Assembly: GCF_030811595.1 (NCBI RefSeq)
Contig: NZ_JAUSRB010000002.1
Span: 6,076,001-6,140,000, forward strand
DNA from: Streptosporangium brasiliense
GTDB taxonomy: Bacteria; Actinomycetota; Actinomycetes; Streptosporangiales; Streptosporangiaceae
DNA length: 64,000 bases
Direction: 5' to 3'
Shown: positions 24,791 to 33,546 of the stretch, piece after piece
Layout: each line of letters opens with the position of its first letter
How positions within the stretch are numbered: the stretch's first letter is position 1
The notes under the pieces: generated by a model
The model's input: only the letters and a program-made list of their open reading frames with translations
Told to the model about the DNA's origin: nothing
The model's database searches: none
Translations under genes and position numbers: made by a program

Positions 24791-26122
24791 ATGACCGGAC
24801 AGACGCAAGCCGTACTCGAACTCGACGACATCCAGCGCGGGGTGCTCAGCCCCCGGCCGAGCCCGTACGCGGCGACCTACATCCTGTTCCGCATCGACGA
24901 CCGCGCGCACGGGCGGGAGCTGATGCGGCGCGTCGCCGCGGTGGTGACCTCGGCAGCCGACACGGTGAGCCCCCTGGGCGAGACCTGGGTCAGCGTCGCG
25001 CTCACCTGTCACGGCCTCAGGGCACTGGGGGTGCCGCAGGAGTCGCTGGAGACGTTCGCCTGGGAGTTCCGGCAGGGGATGGCCGCGCGCGCCACGGCAT
25101 TGGGCGACGTCGGCGAGAGCGCCCCCGCGAACTGGGAGGCGCCACTGGGCACGTCCGACGTCCACGTGGTGCTGGTGGCCCTCGCGCCCGACAGCGCGCG
25201 CCTGGAGGCGGCCATCGACCGTGTCCGCCCGGCCTGTCACGCCCTGTCCGGCGTGACGGCGATCTGGCGGCAGGACTGCCACGCGCTGCCCACCGAGACC
25301 GAGCCCTTCGGCTACCGCGACGGCATCAGCCATCCGGCCGTCGAAGGCAGCGGCATCTCCGGATCCAACAAGCTGGAGGAGCCGCTCAGGGCCGGGGAGT
25401 TCGTGCTCGGCTACCCTGATGAGCTCGGCGGCGTCCAGAGCCTCCAGCCCGAGGTACTGGGACGGAACGGCAGCTACGCGGCCTTCCGCAAACTCCACCA
25501 GCGCGTCGGCGCCTTCCGCCGCTATCTGCGGGACAACGCCACCGATCCGGCCGACGAGGAACTGCTGGCGGCGAAGATCATGGGCCGCTGGCGCAGCGGA
25601 GCGCCTCTGGCACTCAGCCCGGAGCACGACGATCCCACCCTCGACGCCGACCCGTACCGCAACAGCTTCCTCTACCGGCAGGACGACCCGGCGGGGTTCA
25701 TCACCCCCGGCGGCTGCCACATCCGCCGGGGCAACCCCCGCGACGCGGCGGTGGCGGGCGTGCCGCGGCTGCACCGGATGATCAGACGCGGCACCGTCTA
25801 CGGCCCGCCGCTGCCCGACGGCGTCCTGGAGGACGACGGAGCCGACCGCGGGCTGATGTTCGCCTTCATCGGGGCGCACCTGGGGCGGCAGTTCGAGTTC
25901 GTCCAGTCCGAATGGATGAACGACGGCGTCTTCTTCGGCGCGGGCGACGCCAGGGATCCCGTCGTCGGATCCGGCGACGGTCCCGGTGACTTCACGATTC
26001 CCCGCAGGCCACTGCGGCGGTGCCTGCGGGCGCTGCCGCGGTTCGTGGTCACGCGCGGTGGAGAATACTGCTTCATGCCCTCGCTGAGCGCCCTGCGCTG
26101 GCTCGGCGACCTCAGAGAATGA
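24791..26122 (+). CDS. Dye-decolourising (DyP-type) heme peroxidase
   Basis: Heme peroxidase, 443 aa, oxidises substrates with H2O2. The family GXXDG motif is in EPFGYRDGISHP, whose Asp is the catalytic acid. GGCHIRRGNPRDAAV carries a His and Arg in the heme pocket region, and the C-terminal half contains GLMFAFIGAHLGRQFEFVQ, typical of the long class C/D enzymes. No Tat signal, so cytoplasmic unless loaded into a compartment. Start ATG 24791 with GGAGG nine bases upstream; GTG 24785 is closer than usual. Co-oriented with two unknown genes before it and a transporter after it. Confidence 0.9.
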   Translation: MTGQTQAVLELDDIQRGVLSPRPSPYAATYILFRIDDRAHGRELMRRVAAVVTSAADTVSPLGETWVSVALTCHGLRALGVPQESLETFAWEFRQGMAARATALGDVGESAPANWEAPLGTSDVHVVLVALAPDSARLEAAIDRVRPACHALSGVTAIWRQDCHALPTETEPFGYRDGISHPAVEGSGISGSNKLEEPLRAGEFVLGYPDELGGVQSLQPEVLGRNGSYAAFRKLHQRVGAFRRYLRDNATDPADEELLAAKIMGRWRSGAPLALSPEHDDPTLDADPYRNSFLYRQDDPAGFITPGGCHIRRGNPRDAAVAGVPRLHRMIRRGTVYGPPLPDGVLEDDGADRGLMFAFIGAHLGRQFEFVQSEWMNDGVFFGAGDARDPVVGSGDGPGDFTIPRRPLRRCLRALPRFVVTRGGEYCFMPSLSALRWLGDLRE

Positions 26123-26174
26123 CGCGCGGCGCCAGGCGCCGCCCGGACGCGGCCGTCGCCGGGCTGGAGGCTTC

Positions 26175-27044
26175 ATGACCGCGTTGCAGCCGCTGTTCAA
26201 CGCGGTCACCGTGATCTTCATCGTGGCCACCATGTTCGCCGCCGGTCTCGCGACCACGCTGTCGGCGCTGCGCGCCGTCCTCACCGACCTCCCGCTGCTC
26301 CTGCTGGCGCTGCTGGCCAATCTGGTGGCCGTCCCGCTGCTCGGCTGGGGCATCGCCGCGCTGTTCGGCCTGCCCGCCGCGGGTTTCGTCGCCGTGGTCC
26401 TGGTCGCCTCGTCGCCGGGTGGGCCGTTCGGGGCGAAGCTGAGCATGGTGCAGAAGGGGGACGTGGTCGCGGGCACGGCGATGCAGGTGCTGCTGGCCGC
26501 CGTGGGCAGCCTCTCCTTCGGCCCGATGAGCAGCGGCATCCTCGCCCTGGCCGAGGTCGGCGGGGGAGTCTCCCTCGACGTCGCGGCGCTGGTGCGGACC
26601 GTGGCCATCCTGCAGCTCGTGCCGTTCGCCGTCGGGCTGATAGTGCGCCGCTACGCGCGGTCCGCGGCCCTTTCGTGGCACCCGGCCACCGCCATGGTGT
26701 CGAACGTGACGTTCATTATGGTGCTGGCGGGCATGCTCCTGGGCAGCTGGCACGACGTCGTCGCGCTGCTCGGCTCACGCACCCTGCTCACCGGGGCCGT
26801 CCTGTCCGTCGTCGCGTTCGGCGTCGGCACGCTGCTGGCCACCGGCGCGCCGGCGCGCCGTACCACCATGGGAGGCATCACGGCGGTGCGCAACGTGGGA
26901 CCTCCGCTGGCCGCCGTCGGGATCGCCTTCGGCAATGAGCAGGCCGTGCTGGGGGCGCTCGCCGCGGTGCTGATCAGCGGTCTGGTGGTGGCCCTGCCGA
27001 TCGCCGCGGTGCTCGGCCGCGATCGGGACGGCGGCACCGCCTGA
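26175..27044 (+). CDS. BASS-family (bile acid:Na+ symporter-like) transporter
   Basis: Inner-membrane protein, 289 aa, with eight to ten hydrophobic segments. The family hallmark VLVASSPGGPFGAKLS (the SSPGG crossover region) and the late AVRNVGPPLAAVGIAFG helix break are present. Relatives carry bile acids, pantoate, pyruvate or sulfonates with sodium. GGAGG four bases before the ATG; 52 bp after the DyP stop. May import or export the DyP substrate/product; this is inferred from position only. Confidence 0.82.
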   Translation: MTALQPLFNAVTVIFIVATMFAAGLATTLSALRAVLTDLPLLLLALLANLVAVPLLGWGIAALFGLPAAGFVAVVLVASSPGGPFGAKLSMVQKGDVVAGTAMQVLLAAVGSLSFGPMSSGILALAEVGGGVSLDVAALVRTVAILQLVPFAVGLIVRRYARSAALSWHPATAMVSNVTFIMVLAGMLLGSWHDVVALLGSRTLLTGAVLSVVAFGVGTLLATGAPARRTTMGGITAVRNVGPPLAAVGIAFGNEQAVLGALAAVLISGLVVALPIAAVLGRDRDGGTA

Positions 27045-27131
27045 GACGCGCGGTGCCGCCGAGGTGCCGGCCGCCTGAGCGTGAGACGAGCGGTCCGAGG
27101 GAGGAGGGGCCCGCGGTGGGTCCGGACGGCG

Positions 27132-27680
27132 TCAGATCAGGCGCTCCAGGAAGACCGTGACCGTCATGACGGTGATGCCGGTGACGATCAGGTTGACGGA
27201 CCAGCGTAGATTGCGGTGCTTGGTGCGCGCGATCCGGGCGATCCGCAGGGCGTCGGTGGCCAGGAACAGCTCGTAGTCCGCTGTCTCGGCGTTCATCCGT
27301 TCGATCAGGGCCTGGGGCGTGGGCTCCTCGGCGTAGGCGAGGATCCGCTGTCCGCCCTGGCCGGGGGACGGCGGGCGGATGGTGATCAGGATCAGCAGGA
27401 CCGCCGCCGACAGCAGGATCAGCGCCAGGATGACGCCGAAGCGCCCGATTCCCGGGAAGCGGGCCGGACCGGTGAGGATGAGGGTGACCATCACGCCGTA
27501 GGCGACGCCCGCCCACGACAGGAGAAGGCCGGCCCTCTTCTCGCTGGCGCTGATCAGCTCGGCGCGGGCCGCGGCGGTGGCGGCGTCGAGCCGGTCCCTG
27601 AGGAACGGGGACATGGACGCGTGCCGCGCGCCGCTGTCGTCTCCGGGGAGGCCGCTGGATGTAGCCGGTCCGTGGTTCAT
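27132..27680 (-). CDS. DUF5706 / Pycsar-effector-like (PycTM-like) membrane protein
   Basis: 182 aa. An N-terminal helix (RDRLDAATAAARAELISASEK) leads into two membrane segments, GLLLSWAGVAYGVMVTLIL and FGVILALILLSAAVLLIL. A cytoplasmic helical part (NAETADYELFLATDALRIAR...KHRNLRWS) and a final membrane helix follow. This order resembles DUF5706 proteins, some of which are the cUMP/cCMP-gated PycTM effectors of Pycsar anti-phage systems. No PycC-type cyclase lies next to it, so a defence role is unproven. ATG chosen at 27680 since the upstream part of the frame lacks coding character. Confidence 0.55.
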   Translation of the reverse strand: MNHGPATSSGLPGDDSGARHASMSPFLRDRLDAATAAARAELISASEKRAGLLLSWAGVAYGVMVTLILTGPARFPGIGRFGVILALILLSAAVLLILITIRPPSPGQGGQRILAYAEEPTPQALIERMNAETADYELFLATDALRIARIARTKHRNLRWSVNLIVTGITVMTVTVFLERLI

Positions 27681-27972
27681 GATGGGCGGGTCCTTTCCGT
27701 CGGGCCGTGGGCCGGTGGAGCTGACCTGCGGCCGGTGACATGCGAGGCAGCCGACGCTTCGGACGTGGGCGGATGTGAGTTCCGCTACCTTCGACTGTAG
27801 GGGTGCGGCCAGGACGGAGCCGGAAAGGGCCGTCGGTGCCGCTCTCCGTGTCCTGCAAACCTTGAACGGGCGCGCACCCCGCCCGTGGGGTGCCCGGACG
27901 GATATCCGGATTCTCACCCCCGGATCCGGCGGGAAGGTGAGCCGACCGCCGCTCCGTTACGTTCAAGAGGGC

Positions 27973-28413
27973 ATGACAAAGATCTGGCGGATCCTCCTGG
28001 TGTCGGCGCTGCTGTCGCTCCCGGGCGTGACCGCGACGGAGCCGGCGCGGGCGGTGGCCGCGCAGCAGCCGGCCGTACAGAGGAAGGTGCTGGTGGAGCT
28101 CCGCCGGCAGGGCGGTTTCGCGGGGTTCGACGATCGGGTGATCGTATACACCGACGGGTGCGCCCGGCTGAGCCGGCGGACGGGCCCGGCCGTGGACAAG
28201 TGCCTGACCAGGGGAGAGATGGGCACGCTGCGCGGCTATCTGAAGCGCCTGCGCCTGGGGCGCTCCGAGGCGCGGCCGCAGGGGGCCGACTTCCTCAAAT
28301 ACACGATCGCCTACCGGGGGCACCGGGTCAGCCGCTACACGCTGCCCGGCAGTTGGAGCCCGGTGGTGCGGCATCTGGAGAAGCTCCTGGACAAGTACTG
28401 GGCGCCGGACTGA
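27973..28413 (+). CDS. Small secreted protein, emfourin (metalloprotease inhibitor)-like
   Basis: 146 aa with a cleavable signal peptide (WRILLVSALLSLPGVTATEPARAVA). The mature part begins KVLVELRRQGGFAGF followed by a strand and a helix (TRGEMGTLRGYLKRL), the layout of emfourin/protealysin-inhibitor-like proteins with their conserved GGFAG. Two Cys near the middle (DGCARLS and DKCLTR) could form a disulfide. AAGAGGG precedes the ATG. The assignment rests mainly on the GGFAG strand; no partner protease is adjacent. Confidence 0.5.
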   Translation: MTKIWRILLVSALLSLPGVTATEPARAVAAQQPAVQRKVLVELRRQGGFAGFDDRVIVYTDGCARLSRRTGPAVDKCLTRGEMGTLRGYLKRLRLGRSEARPQGADFLKYTIAYRGHRVSRYTLPGSWSPVVRHLEKLLDKYWAPD

Positions 28414-28549
28414 CCCGCGGCGCGGTGCCCGTATCCCTCCGCCCGGCGCGCCGGGCAGGACAGGGGTTGTGATCGACTCGCCCCCGGCCTACTTTGCACT
28501 GACCGGTCCGCGTGTCCGGCTGAGGATTCCACGGCGGAGGGAGCAGGCG

Positions 28550-28978
28550 ATGGGACGGGCGATGACCAGGCCGGAGCGGGAGGCGTTCCTGGCCGAGGTG
28601 AGGGTCGGGGTGGTGAGCGTCGTCACCGACGACGGCCATGGGCCGCTGGCGGTGCCGATGTGGTACGGCTACGCGCCCGGTGGTGAGGTGATGCTGATCA
28701 CGCCGCGCGACAGCCGCAAGGCCCGGCTGATCCGCCTGGCCGGGCGCTACAGCCTGTGCGTGCAGGCGGCGGAGCCGCCCTATCGGTATGTGTCGGTGGA
28801 GGGTCCGGTCACCGCGATCGCCGAGTCGGTGACCGCCGACGAGCGCAGGGCCCTCGCCCGGCGGTATCTCGGCGACGAGGAGGGCGATCGCTATGTCGGT
28901 TCGAGCGCCGGCGCTACCGCGCGGATGATCAGTATCCGGATGCGTCCGGAGCGCTGGCTCTCGGATGACCAGTCGTGA
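28550..28978 (+). CDS. PPOX-class flavin/F420-dependent oxidoreductase-like protein
   Basis: Split-barrel flavin-binding protein, 142 aa. The pattern FLAEVRVGVVSVV...GPLAVPMWYGYAPGGEVMLIT, then SRKARLIRLAGRYSLCVQ and YRYVSVEGPV, is that of pyridoxamine-phosphate-oxidase-like proteins that in actinomycetes bind F420, FMN or heme. GGAGG lies nine bases before ATG 28550; ATG 28562 is possible. The cofactor cannot be decided from sequence. Single gene. Confidence 0.82.
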   Translation: MGRAMTRPEREAFLAEVRVGVVSVVTDDGHGPLAVPMWYGYAPGGEVMLITPRDSRKARLIRLAGRYSLCVQAAEPPYRYVSVEGPVTAIAESVTADERRALARRYLGDEEGDRYVGSSAGATARMISIRMRPERWLSDDQS

Positions 28979-29104
28979 CCGGACACCGCCTCGGGAGACG
29001 CGCCGGACGGTTCTGAGCCGGTCACGGCGGCCCGCCGTGGCCGGTCAGCACGGGGACGGCCTGTGCGTCCGCCCCGGCCACGACGCCTACGTCCGGCACA
29101 CGTG

Positions 29105-29494
29105 CTACACGGCGCCCGCGTAGACCCAGCGGCCGTCGAGGCGGACGAAACGGCTGTGCTCGTCAAGCTGCCCGGGACGCCCGCGATCGAGGTAGTGGGC
29201 GCGGAACCGGACCGTCCCCTCGGTGTGGAAGACGTTGCCGTCGGCGGTCTCCAGGACCTCCAGGCGGACCCAGCGCAGCTTCTTGTCGAGGTCGACGCGG
29301 GGCGGGCGGCCGGCGGGGTGCCAGGTGCGCAGCAGGTATGCCTCGTCGCCGACGGCGAAGGCGCTGAAACGGGACCGCATGAGCAGTTCGGCGGTGGCGG
29401 CCGAGCTTTCGCCCCGGTGGAAGCGGGCGCAGCAGTCCTGGTAGGAGGCCGGCAGGCCGCAGTGGCAGCCGGCGGCGGGGACACGACGGGACAT
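29105..29494 (-). CDS. YchJ/UPF0225 family protein with SEC-C-like zinc motif
   Basis: 129 aa, cytoplasmic. The N-terminus has four Cys ligands, CHCGLPASYQDCC, as in SEC-C motifs. The remainder (AELLMRSRFSAFAVGDEAYLLRTWHP..., VRFRAHYLDRGRPGQLDEHSRFVRLDGRW) is the NTF2-like YchJ domain. Function unknown in all characterised organisms; zinc binding is likely. It shares a short gap with the following minus-strand esterase operon but is separated by about 140 bp and not overlapping, so is probably independent. Confidence 0.85.
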   Translation of the reverse strand: MSRRVPAAGCHCGLPASYQDCCARFHRGESSAATAELLMRSRFSAFAVGDEAYLLRTWHPAGRPPRVDLDKKLRWVRLEVLETADGNVFHTEGTVRFRAHYLDRGRPGQLDEHSRFVRLDGRWVYAGAV

Positions 29495-29637
29495 GCCCCC
29501 ATTGTGCCCGAACGGACCTGGCGGATCGCCCGGGAGCCGGGACGGCGACGGCGCCGCCGCGACCTGCGGCGCCGGCGACGGCCTGATCGCCGTGAGCGTC
29601 AGGCCGGTGCCGATCTCCCCCGGACCGGCGGCCGCGA

Positions 29638-30837
29638 TCACGGCCCCGATCGGTCCGAGGTCTCCTCGCCGCGGCAGAACCGGGCGAACGCCTTGGTCAT
29701 CGCGCCTGCCCGAGCCGCCACCCCGGGTCCCGAACCGGTCAGCGGGCTCCCGTGGTTGCCGAAGTAGAGGGGCACGTCCACGAGGTGGCACGCGCCGAGC
29801 TCGATCCCGCCCCGGCTCATGGGCGAGCGATGGTCGCAGACCAGGTGCCGTGCGCGACCGCGGTGGGCCCGGACGACCTCCTCCGCCGGACGGTGGAAGA
29901 TCTCCCGCGTGTCGAGGTCTCCCGAGCCGATCGCGGCGAACAGCCGCGCCTCCTCGGTCACCGTCGTCACCAGGAGCGGCACCGGCGCGGCGGCACCCGA
30001 GCGGATCGCGTCCAGGGGATGGGCGGCCAGCAGATCGCCGTCGACCACGGGGGCGACCGGCAGCAGCCCGCCCACGGGCGGTGCGGACCGGACGGCCGTT
30101 TCCTCGGCGGCCAGCAGGTCCGCGAGCGGAACCTCGGACGGCTCGGCGCCGAGCGCGCGCCGGGCCGCCGCGGTCCAGGCGCCCGCCTCGTCGCGGGTGG
30201 CGAAGCCGTAGGGCACCGGGCTCATCGCCACGGCCCGGGCGAACAGGCCGGGCGCGCTGGCCAGCAGGGCCAGGACGCTGGTGCCGCCGGCCGAATGGCC
30301 GCCGAGAGTCACTTCGGCGGGGTCCCCGCCGAACGCCGCGATGTGGTCGCGCACCCACTCCAGCGCGGCGATCTGATCGCGCAGGGCGAGATTGGCCGGT
30401 ACGGCGTCGCCGTACCAGAACCCGGACAGGCCGAGGCGGTAGTTCACGGTCACGACGACGAGCCCGTGGTCGCGGGCGAGCGCGGCTCCGTCGTACATCC
30501 GCTGCGTACCGGAGCCGAACACGAACGCGCCGCCGTGCAGGAACACGAGCACCGGGCGCCGTCCCTCGCACGAGGGCGTCCAGATGTTGAGGAACAGGCA
30601 GTCCTCGCGGCCCGCCGCGGGGTCGATCTCGAGGCCGGGCACCCACCCCATCCGCCCTGGCCGTTGCGGGGCCGGCGCGCCCGGCGCGACGGCGTCCTCG
30701 ACCCCCTGCCAGGGGAGGGCGGGGGAGGGGGCGGTGAACCGGCGGGCGGGGGCGGCGTAGCGCACCCCCTTGAACGCGCGGACCCCGGCGGAGCGGACGC
30801 CGCGCAGCGTCCCCAGGGCCGTGTGCGCGAGGGTCAC
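29638..30837 (-). CDS. Type-B carboxylesterase
   Basis: Alpha/beta hydrolase, 399 aa, cytoplasmic. It shows REDCLFLNIWTP, the oxyanion-hole motif FLHGGAFVFGSG, and nucleophile elbow GGHSAGG with the catalytic Ser. A late CDHRSPMS supplies a His candidate. It is shorter than the usual ~500 aa type-B esterases, mainly in the C-terminal half. The GTG start overlaps the decarboxylase stop (GTGA), so it is the third gene of the 32029-29638 operon. It probably releases an acid from an ester substrate for the decarboxylase-family enzyme upstream. Confidence 0.85.
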   Translation of the reverse strand: MTLAHTALGTLRGVRSAGVRAFKGVRYAAPARRFTAPSPALPWQGVEDAVAPGAPAPQRPGRMGWVPGLEIDPAAGREDCLFLNIWTPSCEGRRPVLVFLHGGAFVFGSGTQRMYDGAALARDHGLVVVTVNYRLGLSGFWYGDAVPANLALRDQIAALEWVRDHIAAFGGDPAEVTLGGHSAGGTSVLALLASAPGLFARAVAMSPVPYGFATRDEAGAWTAAARRALGAEPSEVPLADLLAAEETAVRSAPPVGGLLPVAPVVDGDLLAAHPLDAIRSGAAAPVPLLVTTVTEEARLFAAIGSGDLDTREIFHRPAEEVVRAHRGRARHLVCDHRSPMSRGGIELGACHLVDVPLYFGNHGSPLTGSGPGVAARAGAMTKAFARFCRGEETSDRSGP

Positions 30838-31814
30838 GCGCCCAGTCCCAGGAAACGTGCGGCGTTGCCGCCGAGGACGGCGGCCCGGCCGGCCTCCCCG
30901 AGGTCCGGGCAGTCGCGGACGGTCGCGCCCGGCTCCTGCTCGCCCAGCGGGAAGGGGAAGTCGGTGCCGAGCATGACCCGCTCGACGCCCATCACCTCGA
31001 CGAGCAGGCGCAGCGCCCGCGGGTCGAACACCGCCGAGTCGACGTAGAAGCGGTCGGTGTACGCCGAGGGGGGCCTGGGCGAGTCCTTCCTGACGATGTC
31101 GCGGTTGTGCCAGGCGTTGTCCGCACGGCCGAGGAGGAAGGCGAAGCTGCCCCCTCCGTGGCAGAAGCACAGGCGCAGGGACGCGGGCAGCTTCTCGAAC
31201 GCGCCGGAGAGCATCAGCGACAGGATGCCGAGCTGGGTCTCCGCGGCCATGCCGACCAGCCACGGCAGCATGTACCCGGCCATGCGGTCGGCGCCGAGCA
31301 TGTCCCACGGGTGCACGAGCACCGGCATGTCCTCGCGGGCGCAGTGGGCCAGGAATTCGATGATCTGCGGGTCGTCGAGGTTGCGCGGGCCGACGTGGTT
31401 GCCGATGTGCACCCCGCGGTGGCCTGCGGCCTTGGCCCTGGTGACCGCCGCGACGGCCAGGTCGAGGTCCTGCAGCGGGACCTGGCACAGGGGCAGCAGG
31501 CGGGCGGGGTCCTGGGCGCAGTGGGCGAGGACGCGCTCGTTGACCAGCTCGCACCAGTCGGCCGCGCGGTCCGCGTCCGCCGCGTAGCCGAACAGCAGCG
31601 GTGTCGAGGAGACCGCCTGCACGTCCACCCCGGCGCGGTCCATCGCCGAAAGGCGCGCCTGCGCGTCCCACAGCTCGGGGGTGACCGGACGGTAGTCGTC
31701 CTCGCCGCTCATCATCATGCCGTCGCGCAGCCAGGGCTCGCCCGCGCCGGCGAGGATCCGGCTCTCCTGCCGGGAGATGCGCGGGAAGACGTGGGCGTGA
31801 ACGTCGATCACCAT
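30834..31814 (-). CDS. ACMSD-family metal-dependent decarboxylase/amidohydrolase
   Basis: Amidohydrolase-2 superfamily, 326 aa. The HxH metal motif is IDVHAHVFP at residues 4-6, with CFCHGGGSFAFLLGR and MLGTDFPFPLGE giving the further His and Asp ligands; these are strong ACMSD (2-amino-3-carboxymuconate semialdehyde decarboxylase) signatures. Related enzymes decarboxylate resorcylate or other aromatic acids. It starts at ATG 31814, overlapping the preceding small gene (TAATG). With a divergent aromatic-acid-type MHS transporter and LysR regulator, a role in catabolism of an aromatic or unsaturated carboxylic acid is likely. Confidence 0.87.
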   Translation of the reverse strand: MVIDVHAHVFPRISRQESRILAGAGEPWLRDGMMMSGEDDYRPVTPELWDAQARLSAMDRAGVDVQAVSSTPLLFGYAADADRAADWCELVNERVLAHCAQDPARLLPLCQVPLQDLDLAVAAVTRAKAAGHRGVHIGNHVGPRNLDDPQIIEFLAHCAREDMPVLVHPWDMLGADRMAGYMLPWLVGMAAETQLGILSLMLSGAFEKLPASLRLCFCHGGGSFAFLLGRADNAWHNRDIVRKDSPRPPSAYTDRFYVDSAVFDPRALRLLVEVMGVERVMLGTDFPFPLGEQEPGATVRDCPDLGEAGRAAVLGGNAARFLGLGA

Positions 31815-32029
31815 TACTCGATCACCGGTCGCAGGTGTGCCGGCCGTTCCTTGCCGGGGTACGTCGCCCCGTGGCGCGGGCGGGTGCGGTCGCCGTCGTG
31901 GAACGCCTGGAAGACGGGAGGCAGGTCCTCGACGGCCGGTCCGAGGCCCGGCCCCCGTGGCCGGGTGATCACGGCGGGGACGTCCCCCGCCGCCGGCAAG
32001 GCGCCGTTGGCATAGTGCGCGGGCTTCAT
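31814..32029 (-). CDS. Small protein of the ACMSD operon, unknown function
   Basis: 71 aa, rich in Pro, Arg and His (MKPAHYANGALPAAGDVP..., ...RPRHGATYPGKERPAHLRPVIE). No family recognised; it may be a reduced subunit or a truncated remnant. Its stop overlaps the decarboxylase start (TAATG), supporting translation. ATG 32029 is the last start before the intergenic operator; a longer frame to 32119 would cross the operator palindrome. Confidence 0.5.
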   Translation of the reverse strand: MKPAHYANGALPAAGDVPAVITRPRGPGLGPAVEDLPPVFQAFHDGDRTRPRHGATYPGKERPAHLRPVIE

Positions 32030-32066
32030 GGCCGCAATTGTGCGGAGGCGCCGGGATAACAGTCCA

Positions 32067-32089
32067 ATACTGTCTTGCGGCTTCAGTAT
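32067..32089. promoter_or_regulatory. LysR-type operator, ATACTG-N11-CAGTAT
   Basis: A perfect 6-bp inverted repeat with an 11-nt centre, containing the T-N11-A core recognised by LysR regulators. It lies between the divergent small gene/ACMSD operon and the MHS transporter, and an ATACTG half-site recurs at 33536, just before the LysR gene. Both orientations are probably controlled from here. Confidence 0.75.
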
Positions 32090-32199
32090 GCAATTTCTGT
32101 CATATGTTGTTTTCGGCATACCTCATGCGCAGATCGGTATTCGTCTTGGCATACCGCCAGCGTGCATCCTCGTCCGTACCCCCCGATCGGAAGGTACGG

Positions 32200-33516
32200 A
32201 TGATGGGCACAGACAACAGCCGGGCCGCGCGCCGCGTCTCATGGGCGGCCTTCATCGGCACGACCATTGAGTGGTACGACTTCTTCCTGTACGGCACGGC
32301 CGCCGCGCTCGTGTTCAACAAGCAGTTCTTCCCGGCGATGGATCCGGTGGCGGGCTCCATCGCGGCGTTCGGCACCATGGCCGTGGGCTTCCTCGCCCGC
32401 CCGCTCGGCGGCATCGTCTTCGGCCATTTCGGTGACCGGATCGGGCGCCGGAACACCCTCGTGGTCTCTCTGCTGATCATGGGGATCGGGACCACGCTGA
32501 TCGGCCTGCTCCCCAGCTATTCGAGCATCGGCGTGTGGGCCGCCGTCCTGCTCATCGTGATGCGCATCGCCCAGGGCATCGGCCTCGGCGGCGAGTTGGG
32601 CGGGGCCGTGGTGCTGACCATGGAGCACGCGCCGAAGGGCCGCCGCGCCCTCTTCGGTGCCTTCCCCATGATGGGCACGCCGGCGGGCATGCTCTGCGCC
32701 AACCTCGTCTTCCTCGGCACCTCCTCGCTGCTCAGCGAGGAGAGCTTCATGTCCTGGGGCTGGCGGGTGCCGTTCCTGCTCAGCGTCGTGCTGGTGGTGG
32801 TCGGGCTGTACCTGCGGCTGCGCATCGAGGAGAGCCCCGACTACGAGAACCTCGTCGAGCGCCGCCGGCCGGTGAAGCTGCCGATCGCGGTGGTGCTGCG
32901 CGACCACTGGCGCCAGGTCCTGCACACGATCGCGGTGATCATCGCCAACAGCGCGCTCGCCTACATCTTCATGGTCTACGTCCTCAGCTACGGCGTGGCG
33001 GCGGCGGGCCTGTCGCGCACCTTCCTGCTGACCTGCGTGATCGGCGGCGCCGCCACGTGGCTGGCCACCGCGCCGCTGTGGGGGCACCTCGGCGACCGGC
33101 TGGGCCTGCGGGCGGTCTTCGTGTGGGGTTCGGTGATCCTGCTGGTGGGAGCCATGGCGATCTTCCCGGCCATCGACACGGGGAACCCGGTCCTCGTCGC
33201 CGTATTCATGGTGGCGATGGGCGCCGTGCTGTCGATGACCCACGCCCCTCAGGGCACACTCACGGCGAGCTTCTTCCCGGTGGCCATCCGGTACTCCGGC
33301 ACCTCCGCCGCCTACCAGCTGGCCGCGATGCTGGGTGGCGGCATCACGCCGCTGGTCGCGGCGTCACTTTACGCCGCGACCGGGAGCTCGCTGTCCATCA
33401 CCGGATACCTGGCCGCCGTAGCCGTCATCAGCCTGGTCGCGGCCCTGGTGATCCCGCGCAACGACGCCGAGCGCCTGGGCGACCTTCCCGCGGTGCCGGC
33501 CGATATAACGAAATAA
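32200..33516 (+). CDS. MHS-family (metabolite:H+ symporter) MFS transporter
   Basis: Inner-membrane importer, 438 aa, twelve predicted helices. The MHS signature GTTIEWYDFFLYGTAAAL opens the protein; GHFGDRIGRRNTLV is the loop 2-3 MFS motif and RIAQGIGLGGELGGAV the helix-4 motif. Such carriers import shikimate, alpha-ketoglutarate, proline/betaine or aromatic acids with protons. GGAAGG is five bases before ATG 32200; the frame is open further up but that part covers the operator. Divergent from the ACMSD operon and followed by the LysR gene. Confidence 0.92.
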   Translation: MMGTDNSRAARRVSWAAFIGTTIEWYDFFLYGTAAALVFNKQFFPAMDPVAGSIAAFGTMAVGFLARPLGGIVFGHFGDRIGRRNTLVVSLLIMGIGTTLIGLLPSYSSIGVWAAVLLIVMRIAQGIGLGGELGGAVVLTMEHAPKGRRALFGAFPMMGTPAGMLCANLVFLGTSSLLSEESFMSWGWRVPFLLSVVLVVVGLYLRLRIEESPDYENLVERRRPVKLPIAVVLRDHWRQVLHTIAVIIANSALAYIFMVYVLSYGVAAAGLSRTFLLTCVIGGAATWLATAPLWGHLGDRLGLRAVFVWGSVILLVGAMAIFPAIDTGNPVLVAVFMVAMGAVLSMTHAPQGTLTASFFPVAIRYSGTSAAYQLAAMLGGGITPLVAASLYAATGSSLSITGYLAAVAVISLVAALVIPRNDAERLGDLPAVPADITK

Positions 33517-33546
33517 GCAGGAAACCTCCGTTCATATACTGCTTCA

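Noticed and set aside
29752..31047. Long plus-strand frame over the carboxylesterase and decarboxylase genes
   Set aside because: Composition is that of an antisense frame; the overlapping minus-strand starts and stops and enzyme motifs are decisive.
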